From: Prostheceraeus crozeri | Lineage: Eukaryota; Platyhelminthes; Polycladida; Euryleptidae | Length of the DNA stretch: 64,000 bases | Reading direction: 5' to 3' | Assembly (NCBI GenBank): GCA_907163375.1 | Contig: CAJQUW010002215.1 | Span: 1,116,001 to 1,180,000 of the forward strand | In this document: positions 30,150-42,656 of the stretch, piece after piece | Position numbering within the stretch: the first letter of the stretch is position 1 | Layout: the number at the start of each line of letters is the position of its first letter | Position numbers and translations under genes: made by a program | Notes under the pieces: generated by a model | What the model was told of the DNA's origin: nothing | The model's database searches: none | Seen by the model: the letters and a program-made list of their open reading frames with translations, nothing else

Positions 30150-33061
30150 ATGATCTGTGATCTACAAAATTGGATGGGATATCCACAGAAAGTAAAAACG
30201 GCTGATGTGCTGATGCGTAATCAGCATGACAAGAAATGCACTTACGGCCATGTTACAAGCGACGAACCAGACAAGAACTTATCTGTGAGTCAAGGTAGTG
30301 TTCCACTTAGTTTTAGTTTACCATCATTGGATGATGTCATGACACTTTATCGCCCAACACTAAAACATATTCCAGTTAACGCCTGGTAAAGGGTATAAAA
30401 GGATAGTATCTGATGCCATAAAGCATGTTCGCTCTGAAAACACTGTTGACGCCTGGACTCGACTTTTGATGCTTCCAAAATGCGTTCTCCCTTCAGCGAA
30501 ACGAGCTGGTCGTAAAAATGCCAACAAAATTTCGATCAATGATCTTTGTGATAGATGGTCCAACGGCGACTTAGAAGGTCTATGGACTGCAGCGGTTGAG
30601 AACAGCAAAGCTTTTCGACCCTCTCAAAAGCATCGAACCAAGTTGGAGGAAACAGAAACTAGGCTATTGGCTGCAATTGATCAAGCGGAAGATGGTTACT
30701 ACAACAAGGCGTGCAGAATTTTATCCTCAGATGGTCTGTGTCCTAACAATAATGAAACATGGACAAAATTGAAATTGAAGCACCCTGGAGCCCCACTACC
30801 TGTAGTGCTATCCGACAGTCAGGATGAAACAATTCCACTAAATCTCTCTTCATCTTTTGACTTAATGGCTGTTTTGCATTCGTTTCCTAGAGCTACTGCC
30901 TGTGGTCCGTCTGGCTTGAGGTTACAGCACCTCAACGCTTGTGAAGCTATTTTACCCACAAACCTGAGTGCTTCTCTTCGACACCTGGTTAATCTGTTGA
31001 TCTCCGGCAAAGCACCACAGGAAATTGCGCCTTTCCTCGCCGGTGGTAGTTTAACGGCTTTGCTTAAAAACAAAACCGACGACTGGGATGTACGACCAAT
31101 AGCTGTCGGTGAAGTATACCGCCATCTCACTGCAAAGTGTCTGTGCTCTAGCATTAAGTCTGCAGCTTCTGAATATTCTGATCCTATCCAGCTGGGAGTG
31201 GCTTGCCGTTTTGGAACTGAGAAAATCATACATCGGACCAGATTACTCGTAGAAAGGAATTGGAATGAGGATCGCTTCTGTCTTCTTGAAGTGGACATGG
31301 CGAATGTTTTTAACAGTGTTGGCCGTCAAACAGTGTTGAATCAGTGTTTAGAACATTTTCCATCAATTTATAAATGGGTGAGTTGGTGCTACGGAAAACA
31401 ACCTCATCTTTGGCATCAGCTTGGGTTCCTAAACTCAGCACAAGGCGTTCAACAAGGTGACCCTTTGGGTCCTTCCCTTTTTGCTTTGACTTTACATCCT
31501 CTTCTAAAGAAAATAAATTCAACTGTCCGATTAGATCATCATTATTGGTATTTGGACGATGGCATTTTCGCAGGACACAAAGAGGAAGTGATACAAGCGT
31601 ACAAATCACTGGAGAAGGAGTCACAAAACATCGGACTTATCGTCCAGCCCCATAAGTGTGAGCTATTCCATCAAGGGAGTACTAGTGGCTTTGACACTGA
31701 TATCAAACATTTTTCGGTTCCGAGCATCGAAATCCTTGGATCACATATTGGTGACGCCACGTTTTGTCAAAATTTGTGCACCTCAAGTGCCAAAAAGCCA
31801 GGAAACTTTTGGACAAGTTAACTGAACTACACGATCCCCAAGTGTCAGTTGCTTTGCTGCGATCTTGTGCATCCTTCTGTCGGGTAAACCACCTAGCAAG
31901 GACTATTCCCCCAGGTATTGCAAAGGAAGCCTTCGATTCTTTTGACATCGATATTCGTAGGACTTTCGAAGATAGTGTAGCCATAGAGTTGCCTGACTCT
32001 GCATGGAGCCAAGTTCAGCTTAAGCCAAGTAATGGAGGTTTTGGTCTGCGCTCTACAGTGAAGCATTCTCCAGCAGCCTATATTTCATCAGTGTTTCATT
32101 CGGTCTCAGATGAATGTATTTCTACTTCTGCACCAATTGCAAATTCCATTGACCAATTCAATTCAGTTGTGGAGGAAAAAGACCCAATCAATACAAGTAC
32201 TCTCTTATCTTCCAGACCCAAACAACAGAAACTGTCGTCTGCCATAGACAGAAAATGCCTCAACTCAATTAAAGGTCAAGCAAATAGTGCGCATGTCGTG
32301 CGCTTGAATTCAGTCAGTTCCGCCAATGCTTCATTCTGGATTACAGCGATACCATCACCAGGTTTGGGCCTGCGTCTATCACCTAACGAATATCAGATTT
32401 TGTCAAAATGGTGGCTAGACATTTCTCTATTTAAGGGTGACAGCTGCTGTTCTAGATGCCCGGACGTAGCACTGGACCCATTTGGACTACACGCCCTAAC
32501 ATGCAAAAGAAGTCCCAATGTGATTTCAAGACACAACACTGTTAGAGACCAACTTCGCGAGATATGCCAGTGGGCGAATCTGCGACCGAGCATTGAGAGG
32601 AGTGCTGATTTGGGGGTGACAGATATTAAAAGACGACCTGCCGACATCTTACTTCCAGGCTGGAGCCTTGGTCGACCAGGAGCGATTGATCTCACGGTGG
32701 TACACCCGCTTTCTAGAAAAAAAAATTTTCCGTAGCGAGTACAACCGCAAGATCTTTCCTTGACATCGCTGAAAGTCGCAAACACTCCTCCAACGACTCG
32801 AAATGTCCAGAACTCGGGTGGAGATGCTAACCAATGGCGGTGTCTGTCTTCGGAGAATGGGGGAAGGAGTCGAAGGATGCATTTTCGCGCATTGGTGGTA
32901 AATTATCCATGTTGACTGGATCCCGCTTTTCTGAAGTCAGAGCTGCAATTATAAGAAAGCTTCTGGTGGCCTTGATGCGTTGTAATGCCCGATCTCTTTT
33001 GGCACACAAGGAATGCACAATTTTTGCAGGAAGAGCTTGCCATTGCTGGCAAACCTTATAG
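30150..33061 (+). pseudogene. Decayed non-LTR-type reverse-transcriptase element of an unusual family
   Basis: Coding similarity runs in order across four frame segments: 30150-30389 ('LPSLDDVMTLYRPTLKHIP'), 30391-31821 (reverse transcriptase), 31764-32735 (C-terminal domain) and 32834-33061 (tail 'FGEWGKESKDAFSRIGGKL'), so at least three frameshifts separate them. RT motifs: 'RPIAVGEVYRHLTAKCL', Asp in 'LLEVDMANVFNSVGR', 'GVQQGDPLGPSLFALTLHPL' and 'WYLDDGIFAG' (YLDD rather than the YADD of most LINEs). The C-terminal part has a Cys/His cluster ('CSRCPDVALDPFGLHALTC'), 'ISRHNTVRDQL', then 'RRPADILLP' and 'GRPGAIDLTVVHP', which could be a nuclease-like fold. No LTRs, capsid or integrase are seen. 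I know relatives by pattern in animals and oomycetes but cannot name the clade. Confidence 0.75.
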
Positions 33062-34538
33062 GTTCTGAGGCAGATTTTCTTTTCTTAAAGTTTGTGTGCC
33101 TTTTTTATGTATTGGGGTTGTTTTAACATGATAAATACATCTTAAGATTTTGATCTGTAAAACACTCAAATCTATGATAATTTTCTACATAGCCCATGCA
33201 GCTCATAACGCTTAAGTATGTCAAGCTTGAAATATCTACGAGTGCAATTACAGGTCATAGGAATCACCTCAATGCCATTTTCACTGGGAATGCGGAGATG
33301 GACGGTGAAATGCTCCTACCTCAATGGTATTACATAGCAAATTAGACGGCCTTAATCAAGCAATTAAGGCCATCTACATGTAATTTGGAATTGTAGATAT
33401 ACGAGTATAAACGACTTTCATAGAAAAATGACAAGTGAAATATCGTCTGACAACCCTTCTTACTCAGTAACAATGTATACTACATTACTGTAGATTGGTA
33501 TTTGGTCCGGAAATATACACGTTTATCAAAGTTTTGATAGGAATTCTTTTCATTGTTGATTTGCTGTATAGATCAATGTTTTATTAGAGAATTGTCATAT
33601 TTAGAATAATCCTAAGGTTGAACCCCCGACAACCCGACAGTTCCGGATTGCACAAACTCTGGTCGTTCTTGAGAGAATCACGATATTATACGGAGTAATG
33701 CCGACATTAATGATAATTCAAGTGGTAAAATTTTGCCCATATTAAAGGATAAAAATTTCCTTGAATAGTGCTAATTTATTTCAACAATTGTCAAGACATT
33801 CTTTGATTATCTTGAAATATAATGTTGCGTTTATATACAGTTGTTACCCTTTGTGATCCATCACTGGAAACAAGCGTCAATTTACTACTATTCGCTTATC
33901 TTGGCATTTTCAAAACCTCTCCCGATTCTCCGGAGTGTTGACTGTTTTACAATGCTGTTTTCTAATTAAAGTGACACTGATCTATTGTGAGACCTTGGAA
34001 ATAAATATGATTGAAGTCATTGATAAATTGGAAAAATCTATCCAATTTTATGCTATATTTTGAGACAGAATTTTTTGCTATTTATCAAAATGAGCTCAGT
34101 CAATGAACAATATCTGGTGCAAAGATCATAGTTTTCTGAGTTACGTCGAGTTAAATTCTTTCTTGCACGAGAATTAAAATAATAATTATTAAATAAACTA
34201 TTATTGCTATCGTCTCATTATGCTTAATAGCCAATTGAAATTTGAAGGGTAAGTAGAGTGATGATTAAATGTTTATCTGTCTACCGATAAATCTCCACTG
34301 ACTATCTCTACCTCTATAGACAAACTCAATTACAAATATGTTACATGTAACACAACGATACCCTCAAATTCAATAAAATACCTCAATATTCTTTGTTAAA
34401 GAATCCAATAGTCAGACAAAAATAACTTCTTCTGTGTAATCGGTCATGCATTTTCTCACGTTTATCGTGATGAGTATGTATGAGCATTCAGTAAATCCAA
34501 CTTGTAAAGAAAGACTTTCTTCTGATTTCCTTTCAATA

Positions 34539-35385
34539 CAGTATAATCCCGTCATATCGGGAAAAAGCATTTTTTCATATATAGCCAAAAAACTGCTTTC
34601 TCTGCTCATCGTATGTTCATATAGAAATAGAGCGAAGTTATTTCAACAAGCGGGAATTGACCAGAATATATGTAAAGAAGTATCGATTGCAGAGTGTCTA
34701 TTACAACTCAATTACTTTCAAAATTGTTGTTACAACTTATAATTGCAATATTCAAACTGCTCGCTATTTGGATGTAACAGAAGGAATACGACAGTCATAA
34801 TCAGTGTTGAAGATAAGCCAAGATTCATATTCAGCCGGAATCTTAATTTTCCTGGCAATCTTTTGTTTGAGGGAGTCAAATTATCAGTGTCTCAAAATCT
34901 TCGTGGTTTCCCGCATTTCCCTAGCTTTGTCGTTGAAGCAGTAGGTTTTGTAATTTCACGAGAGACCGTAACGTGTTTATTGTAGTTCCCATTACATCTT
35001 AAATTCCACTTGATTGTTGGAGTTCGAATGTTATGGACGGAAGTTGTTTGTGTGACATGCTCAAGACGGTGACATGAAACTCTATTAAATTATCTACATG
35101 ACAATTCTCTCAATAAAATCGAATTTTTAGTGCTGGAATTTTATTAGTTGCAAAAACTTCCAACACTCATTGAGAGAATTTACTATTGTCAGGTAGTGTA
35201 ATGAATCAAGTTATTTGCATTGCGCTAGATTTTCAAGGGAGTGAAATTTACTTCCACTATATCCAATTGTACGTTTTAGCGATGGTGCTGTGTACTGTGT
35301 ACGCTTTAGCGATGGTGTTCTTATATTTATAAGATATTTTGTCGGGAGTACACAACCGAATGTACATTATAACGGGATTATGCTG
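34539..35385. mobile_element. Non-autonomous pogo/Tigger-like element
   Basis: Left end CAGTATAATCCCGTCATA, right end (inverted) CAGCATAATCCCGTTATA. The dinucleotide TA flanks both ends (34537-34538 and 35386-35387). Length 847 bp, without a recognisable transposase; open frames at 34446-34985 have no support. Near the right end a tandem motif TTTAGCGATGGTG occurs twice (35275-35325). Confidence 0.65.
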
Positions 35386-35537
35386 TAATCAATTAACTCA
35401 AAGCACAAGAACACTAAGTTGCCTGATTATTTCAATAATAAATAATTCCTTTATCTATCTAACAGTTTTTCAATTTGTTGCACTTTGTGCTAGATTTGAA
35501 AGTGCAGGTTCGTAATTTCTGCAATTTGCGTTTCCAG

Positions 35538-35661
35538 AGATCTGCCACTTTCCATCTTTATCTCATGCATCACCTGCACCATCATCTATGTTCTTGTCAT
35601 CATTTCCTACCACACTCTCATTGGACCCATTGAGATCTTGGCCACCCCTGCTGTTGGAGTG
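35538..35661 (+). CDS. SLC7-like transporter, coding exon 5
   Basis: Codes 'DLPLSIFISCITCTIIYVLV' and 'IISYHTLIGPIEILATPAVG', matching '[20 protein letters not shown]' and the following loop of the family. Acceptor GCGTTTCCAG, donor GTAAGT at 35662. Confidence 0.93.
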
Positions 35662-36699
35662 GTAAGTAATACAATCGCTTGATATTTACCTTTTGTTTGT
35701 AGTAGGGTGTTAATTTTTCGTCTAGTAATGAGTGCGTACGAATGTTCAACGATTATCCATTCTTATGGGTTATACAAAGTATGAAATGAATGTTTAACAG
35801 CTGCAGCTAAATCTGATCAATAAACATGACATTTTCATTAATTCTATGATCGAAAGTAAAATCAATAGTAAGCAACTTGTTTATGAGAGTTACAAGTAAG
35901 TCACATATTAGAAAGCATTTTGAATCGTTGAATAATGCTTGATCTAAATGCCAGATATGGCTGCTTAGTACTTGATTCAATAAATCTTATAGCCCTGGAT
36001 ATGATAGAGGAATTGAGTTTAATAGAAATAATCATTTCATTCATGTGACCATTTCATTGAGAGTGTCAAATACTTCAACTGAATATGTAGGAACAGGGAA
36101 AGTTGCAGCAGATTTTATTATATAATCGATAATTATGTGTCATCGATCGGCATCAATCATGTTAGGAGACTTATATTCTGTCAACGTTGCAATTTTCAAT
36201 GAAGTATCAAATGTTGTTTTTGTTTCAATCCCACTTGTTCTCATTCGTTGACTGTGTTATCTATGTTATGTAAAATTGTGCGAGTACGGTTAGAGGTCAA
36301 CTTCTAAACAAATACGAAAACAATAATCATGGACTGCAGTAATACGATGAACGCAATTCGTGAATTTCGTAAATAAGTTATGGGGCCCTGTGGCAATCGG
36401 TCCCGGAGCAGCCAGACGAAATCGGTTGATAATTTTTATGCATTGATGATCAGATCATTCATGGTTTTGTCACATCTTCATCATTTTGCAAGAAATAATC
36501 ACATAATGAAACTGCTTTAATGAGATGAAGTTATTTGCCGTAAGCTCGCATAGCTCCTTACCAGCTTCGACCTTAATTTGACACCGCCACAATTTTCATC
36601 TCTGTCACCTGCATGAAAGCTCACTAGCCTCACTGGCTCACTACTGGTAATCTTCCTGAATGAATTCTTCAGATGAGCTTTCGATTTCTTTATTTATCA

Positions 36700-36849
36700 C
36701 TCTTTATTCAAAAAGTAGTAGTCCGATTTGTGCAAATTTTAGTATGTGGGTAGAGAATATCCTCACTTACGTGTGCTCAAAGTTTCGTAAGGATTGTTAC
36801 ATTTCTTCGGATTTTAGACAATGGAGGGAGATGACCCAAAAGTGCCTGG
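36700..36849 (-). repeat. Relic arm of the foldback MITE family
   Basis: CAAAAAGTAGTAGTCCGATT through GGAGGGAGATGACCC matches the right arm of the copies at 11.3 and 12.8 kb over about 150 bp with many changes. Its partner arm is missing. Confidence 0.6.
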
Positions 36850-39574
36850 TTTTTTTGCCTATAACTTAATGCAGTGCTCGCCTAGTGGGTAATGAGTTGC
36901 TATTTGAGGTTCATAGTTACGCATAAAAGGGAGACAAGGGCTGACGGGCCCATCGATTTATTCATTCAGGAAGAGTACTTTAGAAATTACCCTTTCGAGT
37001 CGCGCAGGTGCGGACGAATGTATGGCAGAGACAGGAAAGAATGACACTTTCGTATTTTTATCTCTGACAGTGGGGAACTTGAGAATTTAGAGATCTGATG
37101 GATCTTGAGATAAAGAATCACAGGCAGTCTTGTTATCACGTGACTGATTCACACGTGACAAGCAGCTGTGGCCCTCTCCAACCACAGGTCCTAGATCTGT
37201 GTCTCTAGCAGAGGCAGCGCTGTCAAAGATCAAAGGAACAGCTGATGTGGTTCACAAACAATGACGGAGCAGCATCCAATCCTAACTACAAAATGAAGAA
37301 GCTCTTGCTCCACGTCCTGACATCGTACTCAGTAAAATGCACTTTCAGCGCAATTCCTAGCATGAAAGCGCAGCAAACGTGATGCGGCCGTGGGGACTTG
37401 CGCTTCAAGATAAACTTACAGTCCTCTACAAGGACGTTACTCTCAAATCACCAGCCACAGGGCCCACGTTGAGGTAATGACTTGCAGATCATATACCTCG
37501 AATGAGGTGAGTGTAATTTCTCATAAAATAGAAGTCTCAAATGAAGTATTCTTTCAGTGACTCATGACGTTCAGTAGAAAACTATGGCGGGGAAAACTAG
37601 AAAAAAATCCAATTATCTGAGGTGAAAGCGGAAAGAGGTTGAGAAGCACTGCCCTTATGTATTTTTGATAAACAGAGGCCATTCCGAATTATTCCTCAAG
37701 ACAATGATAAACGGATTATTTTGAAACTGTCATTATTGAAATCTTGCCAGTCCTATGCTCACTGAATTGCAAATTGCGACATACATTAATGTAGCACAAA
37801 TTAGTCTTGTTTACAACTAAACAGTCGTATTCAGGTTCAGTGAGTATATAATGCTACCAAACAATATTTCAGATAACATCAGCATGAATTCATGTACTGA
37901 ATTCTCATCTTTCTTTTATTCACTCTGATCGAGGTTTTCTTTACCCTACGACCACCTTGAATAATTCCAGGTATATGATGTGAATTTACTGTGGGTTATG
38001 AACGGTCGCGATCTCTTGCTACTAGAATCAAATTTCAATGCGATTGTTGACCGCATAACCATGGGAAATGGCATAAACTAGGCAGTCAGCAGCCGTCGCA
38101 CTATTCAATCTGAAATGCACTCTGTGCACCAATGTTCATTGATATAGTAAATTGTCATATACCCACCCTGACTTAAAGTCCATTGATCTTCCGGCTCTCC
38201 AATGTGATTATATATCTGATTTCCGAACATGTGCATGTGAAGACTGGGAAAATAGCCAATTTTGCAATAAATGAAGTAATAGAGCCTGTCTGTATCATCA
38301 ATTGGTGATAATTTCTCATACAGCTTCGTGTTCAAAAGTCAAGTTGATCCGTTTATTCTAATCAGTGCTGTATTAGGCAGTGTGTAAATGTGAATTGACT
38401 GATTCAATGAAAATTAAGATTCAATAAACGAATATCACGATTCTATGATGTGATGTTTCAAAGCAAGGTGAATGGCAACTTTCACGGTCTGTATTGAAGT
38501 CTTCTTTTGTCGTGGTCCGATCATCAACACAGGCGAAATTTATGCAGTCGCATTTGATTTCCTGTGATGCTCATCTAATTTGAAATTTCATTGCTTTTAC
38601 GATGTCAGTGTGATCTTAACCTCAAATATATTAAACATCTACCGACGTTGATGCATAGAATTGGTTCCAAGGAAGGCAAAAGCTGATTGACGAAATATCT
38701 TGTGTTATATTGGAAATACGGATTGCAGTTAACAATCTTATATGATGAACAGTCATTTCATGTTCACATTATCTTATTTACAATAAAGCTACATTTGTAG
38801 GATGATGATCTGCATGACAACGCTGATCATCAATTGTTGACAATTTCAACAGGAAATATATCTGATGTGAAAGATATGACTGAGCCTGGACCAAAGAGCA
38901 ATATGCATTTGTAGATAGTTAATCTATCTGAACATCTCAATCTTGAGCTGGGATATGCATCAAGATTTGCTAGAAATGCATGCCTATTAATATGCAGTTC
39001 TGTTGAAATGTTACTTCTTCTTGCTTGAAGGATTGCTCTATATACACCCTTCATTTTTGCCGATCACAAGCTCTTGTTGCCTCCTATCTGCAATGCATAT
39101 TTTATACGAGTTCTGAGTGGTTTTGTTGCTTCTCAACGACAATAATTTTGAATGCCAATAATATAGTCGTGCGCCATGCCCGGTGTATCAGCACAACCAT
39201 GTGCTGTTCAGCTAAAGGCGTTTCATGGAGAACTAGAAGTGACCAAATCAATTGAGGCATTAATGTTGAAAAGTATGCCAAAGTCAATCGCCTTGTGTTG
39301 AATTATATGAGTACACTGCATAAGTAGCATTAGTCGATCGTATCTACTGCGTCTTTGGTTTGATTTGTATGAGACTTTCATATTATGTTCAACTTTCTTG
39401 GACCTACACTATCGTCATAGCGAATGAGCTTGACATCAATGTTTCGCAGCATTTTAGCATTGAAATAGTCCTTAATACACATGTATAATTTCCAACTAAA
39501 TGAAGCTTCAACGTCAGGGCTTTCTATAATCAAGACTTTTATCTGGAGCGTTGTGATCATTTAGTCAGGATGCC

Positions 39575-39668
39575 CTTCCTGCCGACTTCCAATGACACTG
39601 TCGGGGCTCGACCACTAGACCGAAAGATCGCTAGGCCAAGCACTTAACCAATGTGCCACGGAGACCTC
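39575..39668 (-). repeat. tRNA-derived SINE fragment
   Basis: Minus strand: A-box TGGCACATTGG at 39648-39658 followed by B-box GGTCGAGCCCC at 39603-39613. The box order and spacing fit a tRNA head, but no cloverleaf with an anticodon arm is kept. Confidence 0.6.
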
Positions 39669-42552
39669 AATGTTCAAATAATATTAAATATTAGACATTA
39701 ATCAACATAATGTGACATTGATTGTATATTCTTGTAGTCTACAGACATCTGAGGCTATCATTTTTATGGGATTGCTTGCCCATGGATTTCTACTTGCAAA
39801 ATTTGACAAAATTCATAATTCAATCTGTAACTTAATTGTAAGTATCAAATTGAAGAAGTACGTGAAATAAGAATCACGGACAACGACACAGAAATATAAT
39901 GAAACCAATTGTAGAGAAGTTGGGCCCCTGGAGACACACTTTATGTACTTGAAAGTACTTGAGCGTTTTCAAGCTCATGATTATCAAAATTGCAACACAT
40001 ACAATATATTTCATGCTCTTTTCATTATTTCTGCACATGTCATAATCTAAACATGAAGTCGGATTAATATTGCCTGTCAATTCAATTTCTTGTTTATCTC
40101 AAATATGCTTCGAATAAGTTGAATTTGAAACAGTATGTGCGGATATTGAAAATAAACACTTATGATTTAAACGGCATTCGGAATTGCATTGGTACGAGTA
40201 TGGAGGCAATTATACTTGAAATACCAGGAAAACGAGGTGAATAACCCTGTGGTACGCAAGCATCTGATATTTTCGTGTAATTCTTGAAATATTTCAGAAT
40301 CAGCACAGTATTTGAACAATTGAATTTACTGATCTCGAAATTACTCCGCTGAGAAGGACGAGCCTGCCGCAGTTTCGGGACACAATTGTCCTCGTTCATT
40401 ATGTGCTATTTCCATGTGCAATCCGCATAAATTGAAACACTGATGATCAACTTTATAATTCCTAGCTCAGTGATGAGATTGTCATTATCATTTACCTTTT
40501 CCTATACTCGCATTGATGAAAGCATGACAGCTCTCTTCAATTATTAGATTCATTCGAGATACTTGTTTCACCAACAGAAGTTAATTCAACTTCGGCAATC
40601 ATTATGCAATCAAATGATACTAGAGACCCGGAAATGAGTTTTTTATTGATTATTGCCTGTTATGAAGTGTCATCAGTTTTCATTGACGTGTTGAACTCGT
40701 TGAATGAGATAAATACAGGATGAGTCGAAAAGGTGACCCGATGACTCTATTTCAAAACTCTTACATGAAGTGTGTGACAGTATTATAGCATGCACCCACC
40801 ATTTACATAGACTTGGAATTCTATATGGATTAGTGTTGCAGGATTCTTTTATCTGCTCACAATAATGCGAATCTAATTCAATAGAGCGTCTAGTTTTGAT
40901 AGAGTCATTGAAAATATGTTTGATGCTAGTTGTTAGCAAAAGTGAATATACGCTACAAAGTTCATTGTACTTTTATTGCACAGTTTCCGGTGTCCTATCG
41001 AAGAGCAACGTTACAAAACCACAATCAGAGCAGACGGAGGGAAGACCTGGTCGTCTTCGCACGTATGAAGATGTGCTCGGAACTCAGCTATCAGCTCCGA
41101 CTTGGCTAGGACTTGGCATGCTTACAAAATAATATAGCGGAGCTAGGAATGAAATGATTTTTTGATGACATGAAGGATGGAAGTTCTACGGTTGATTCCT
41201 GTTTACGGTTATTTTACTGTTCACCTCTGGTCCAAATTCGTTGTTTTCGAAGTGGCAATTCGGAACTTCAAATACCTCATGAAACCAGTGAAAGAATTAG
41301 ATTCCTCAAAAAGGAATATCATTTCCTTGTTATCATAATTTGTCATTTTTTATCATAGAATATCATAGTGTATTTTAGTATGTGTATATTTGGCTCAAAT
41401 GTAGTGTATATATGACATATATTTCAATAAGGCTTAAATATTTGAGAAGTTTCAGGGATCCTCTTTCCGCATATTATTCATCAGGATCTTTCGAATACCA
41501 CAAGACAGTGCAACGATGTATTGGCATGATGAAAGTGAGGCAATTCCAAATCGCTGAATGTAGGCGTTGTAGCTCATGACATTGCTATATATTCTTCTGA
41601 TGACACAGCACATATTTTTTCTTGATCTTGAGAAGTTACTTAAAAGCCATATGATTAAAGTACATTGATAAGTTTCTTATCGTAGTTAAAAACCCACAGA
41701 CAATATTTAAATGCCATTCAAGAACCTTAGCTGTTTTGGCAAAGAATGATTTTGCTTATTCAATCATTAGCATCACCAGCTTAGAAACAAAACAGTATTT
41801 CGTGAATGAAAAATAATAACTAAAATAGCGAAATAATTGTGTTCTGTACAACATTATAACTTGATTTATTTCTACTAAACTGGAATGTGATCTTGGCCAT
41901 CTCAAGACAAATATTGGATGAATATCGGACACAAGTACAGCCAGTGTTATGCTTCAAGGGATTGTGGATTCACCCAGGTATTGTCAAAAACTAGTCGAAT
42001 ATAAAATTAATTGATTACTCAGCAATTTCAAAATCAGTTAATTGAATCCATCAATTTCACATGTCAATAAATTGATTAACTAATCCCATTTACAACTAAT
42101 TGCTTGCCAATACAGAAATTTCTGGGGTTTTTTTAATGTGATTGTTCGGAGTCATGTTTAGATTATGTCTACGAGCATGAATTTTCTCTCTATCGACTGA
42201 AGGACGTATCCGACATAGCGCTCGATCGTGGAAAAGCTGGCAGTGAGATTTCTTATGCCTGGAGTTTTTTTATTAACGCTCTCAATATTCCAATGCTCCC
42301 ACGAACATTGTGTTTGAGTTCAAGTACTATCTCTCCTTCGGGAATATTACAACAAATGTCAAGGTCACTTGTACTTAGATGTCCATTGACGCCATTATTG
42401 ATATAAAATGTTTATGCAAGGAATTACAATGCATATATCTGACTTTTAAGATGGTATTTTGTATTGCTCGCATATATTCGTTTATTTTTTTATATGATAA
42501 TGCAATATATCTGCTGAAAGACAAACGTGGAAAATTGTTTAATTCTTTTCAG

Positions 42553-42656
42553 CTTTTCGCAAAGAAAGTGTACGGCTTCATGTGGTGGGTTATTCCCGTT
42601 TTTGTCGTATGCTCGGCCTTTGGCACTGTCAATGGAACCATTTTCACTTCTTCGAG
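42553..42656 (+). CDS. SLC7-like transporter, coding exon 6
   Basis: Codes 'LFAKKVYGFMWWVIPVFVVC' and 'SAFGTVNGTIFTSS', matching the family's '[20 protein letters not shown]' and 'FGGVNGSLFTSSR'. Acceptor TTCTTTTCAG, donor GTACGT at 42657. Confidence 0.93.

Larger units (their letters stand above)
25293..35537 (+). other. Intron 4 (10.2 kb)
   Basis: Contains the inverted twin MITE (25355), two identical copies of a 20-mer rich in TAATTGATTA (26222 and 27336), a MITE at 29008, a decayed reverse-transcriptase element (about 30.15-33.06 kb) and a pogo-like element at 34539. The stretches 27400-29000 and 33100-34500 show nothing I can name. Confidence 0.75.
35662..42552 (+). other. Intron 5 (6.9 kb)
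   Basis: Mostly featureless. It has a single diverged arm of the foldback MITE family at 36700-36849, a possible hAT terminus ending at 37651 (CAGTGCTTCTCAACC on the minus strand) and a tRNA-derived SINE near 39.6 kb. I see nothing nameable in 35700-36690, 37660-39570 and 39670-42550. Confidence 0.7.

Noticed and set aside
30819-31298. 159-residue minus-strand frame
   Set aside because: Antisense to the reverse-transcriptase domain, which has recognisable motifs on the plus strand.
34446-34985. Two plus-strand frames of 98 and 80 residues
   Set aside because: No domain or composition typical of protein; they straddle and lie inside the pogo-like MITE.
17048-37651. A single long hAT element from the terminus-like site at 17048 to the one at 37651
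   Set aside because: The end sequences differ (CAGTGGTGGGCAAC versus CAGTGCTTCTCAACC), the flanking 8 bp do not match, and host exons lie between.
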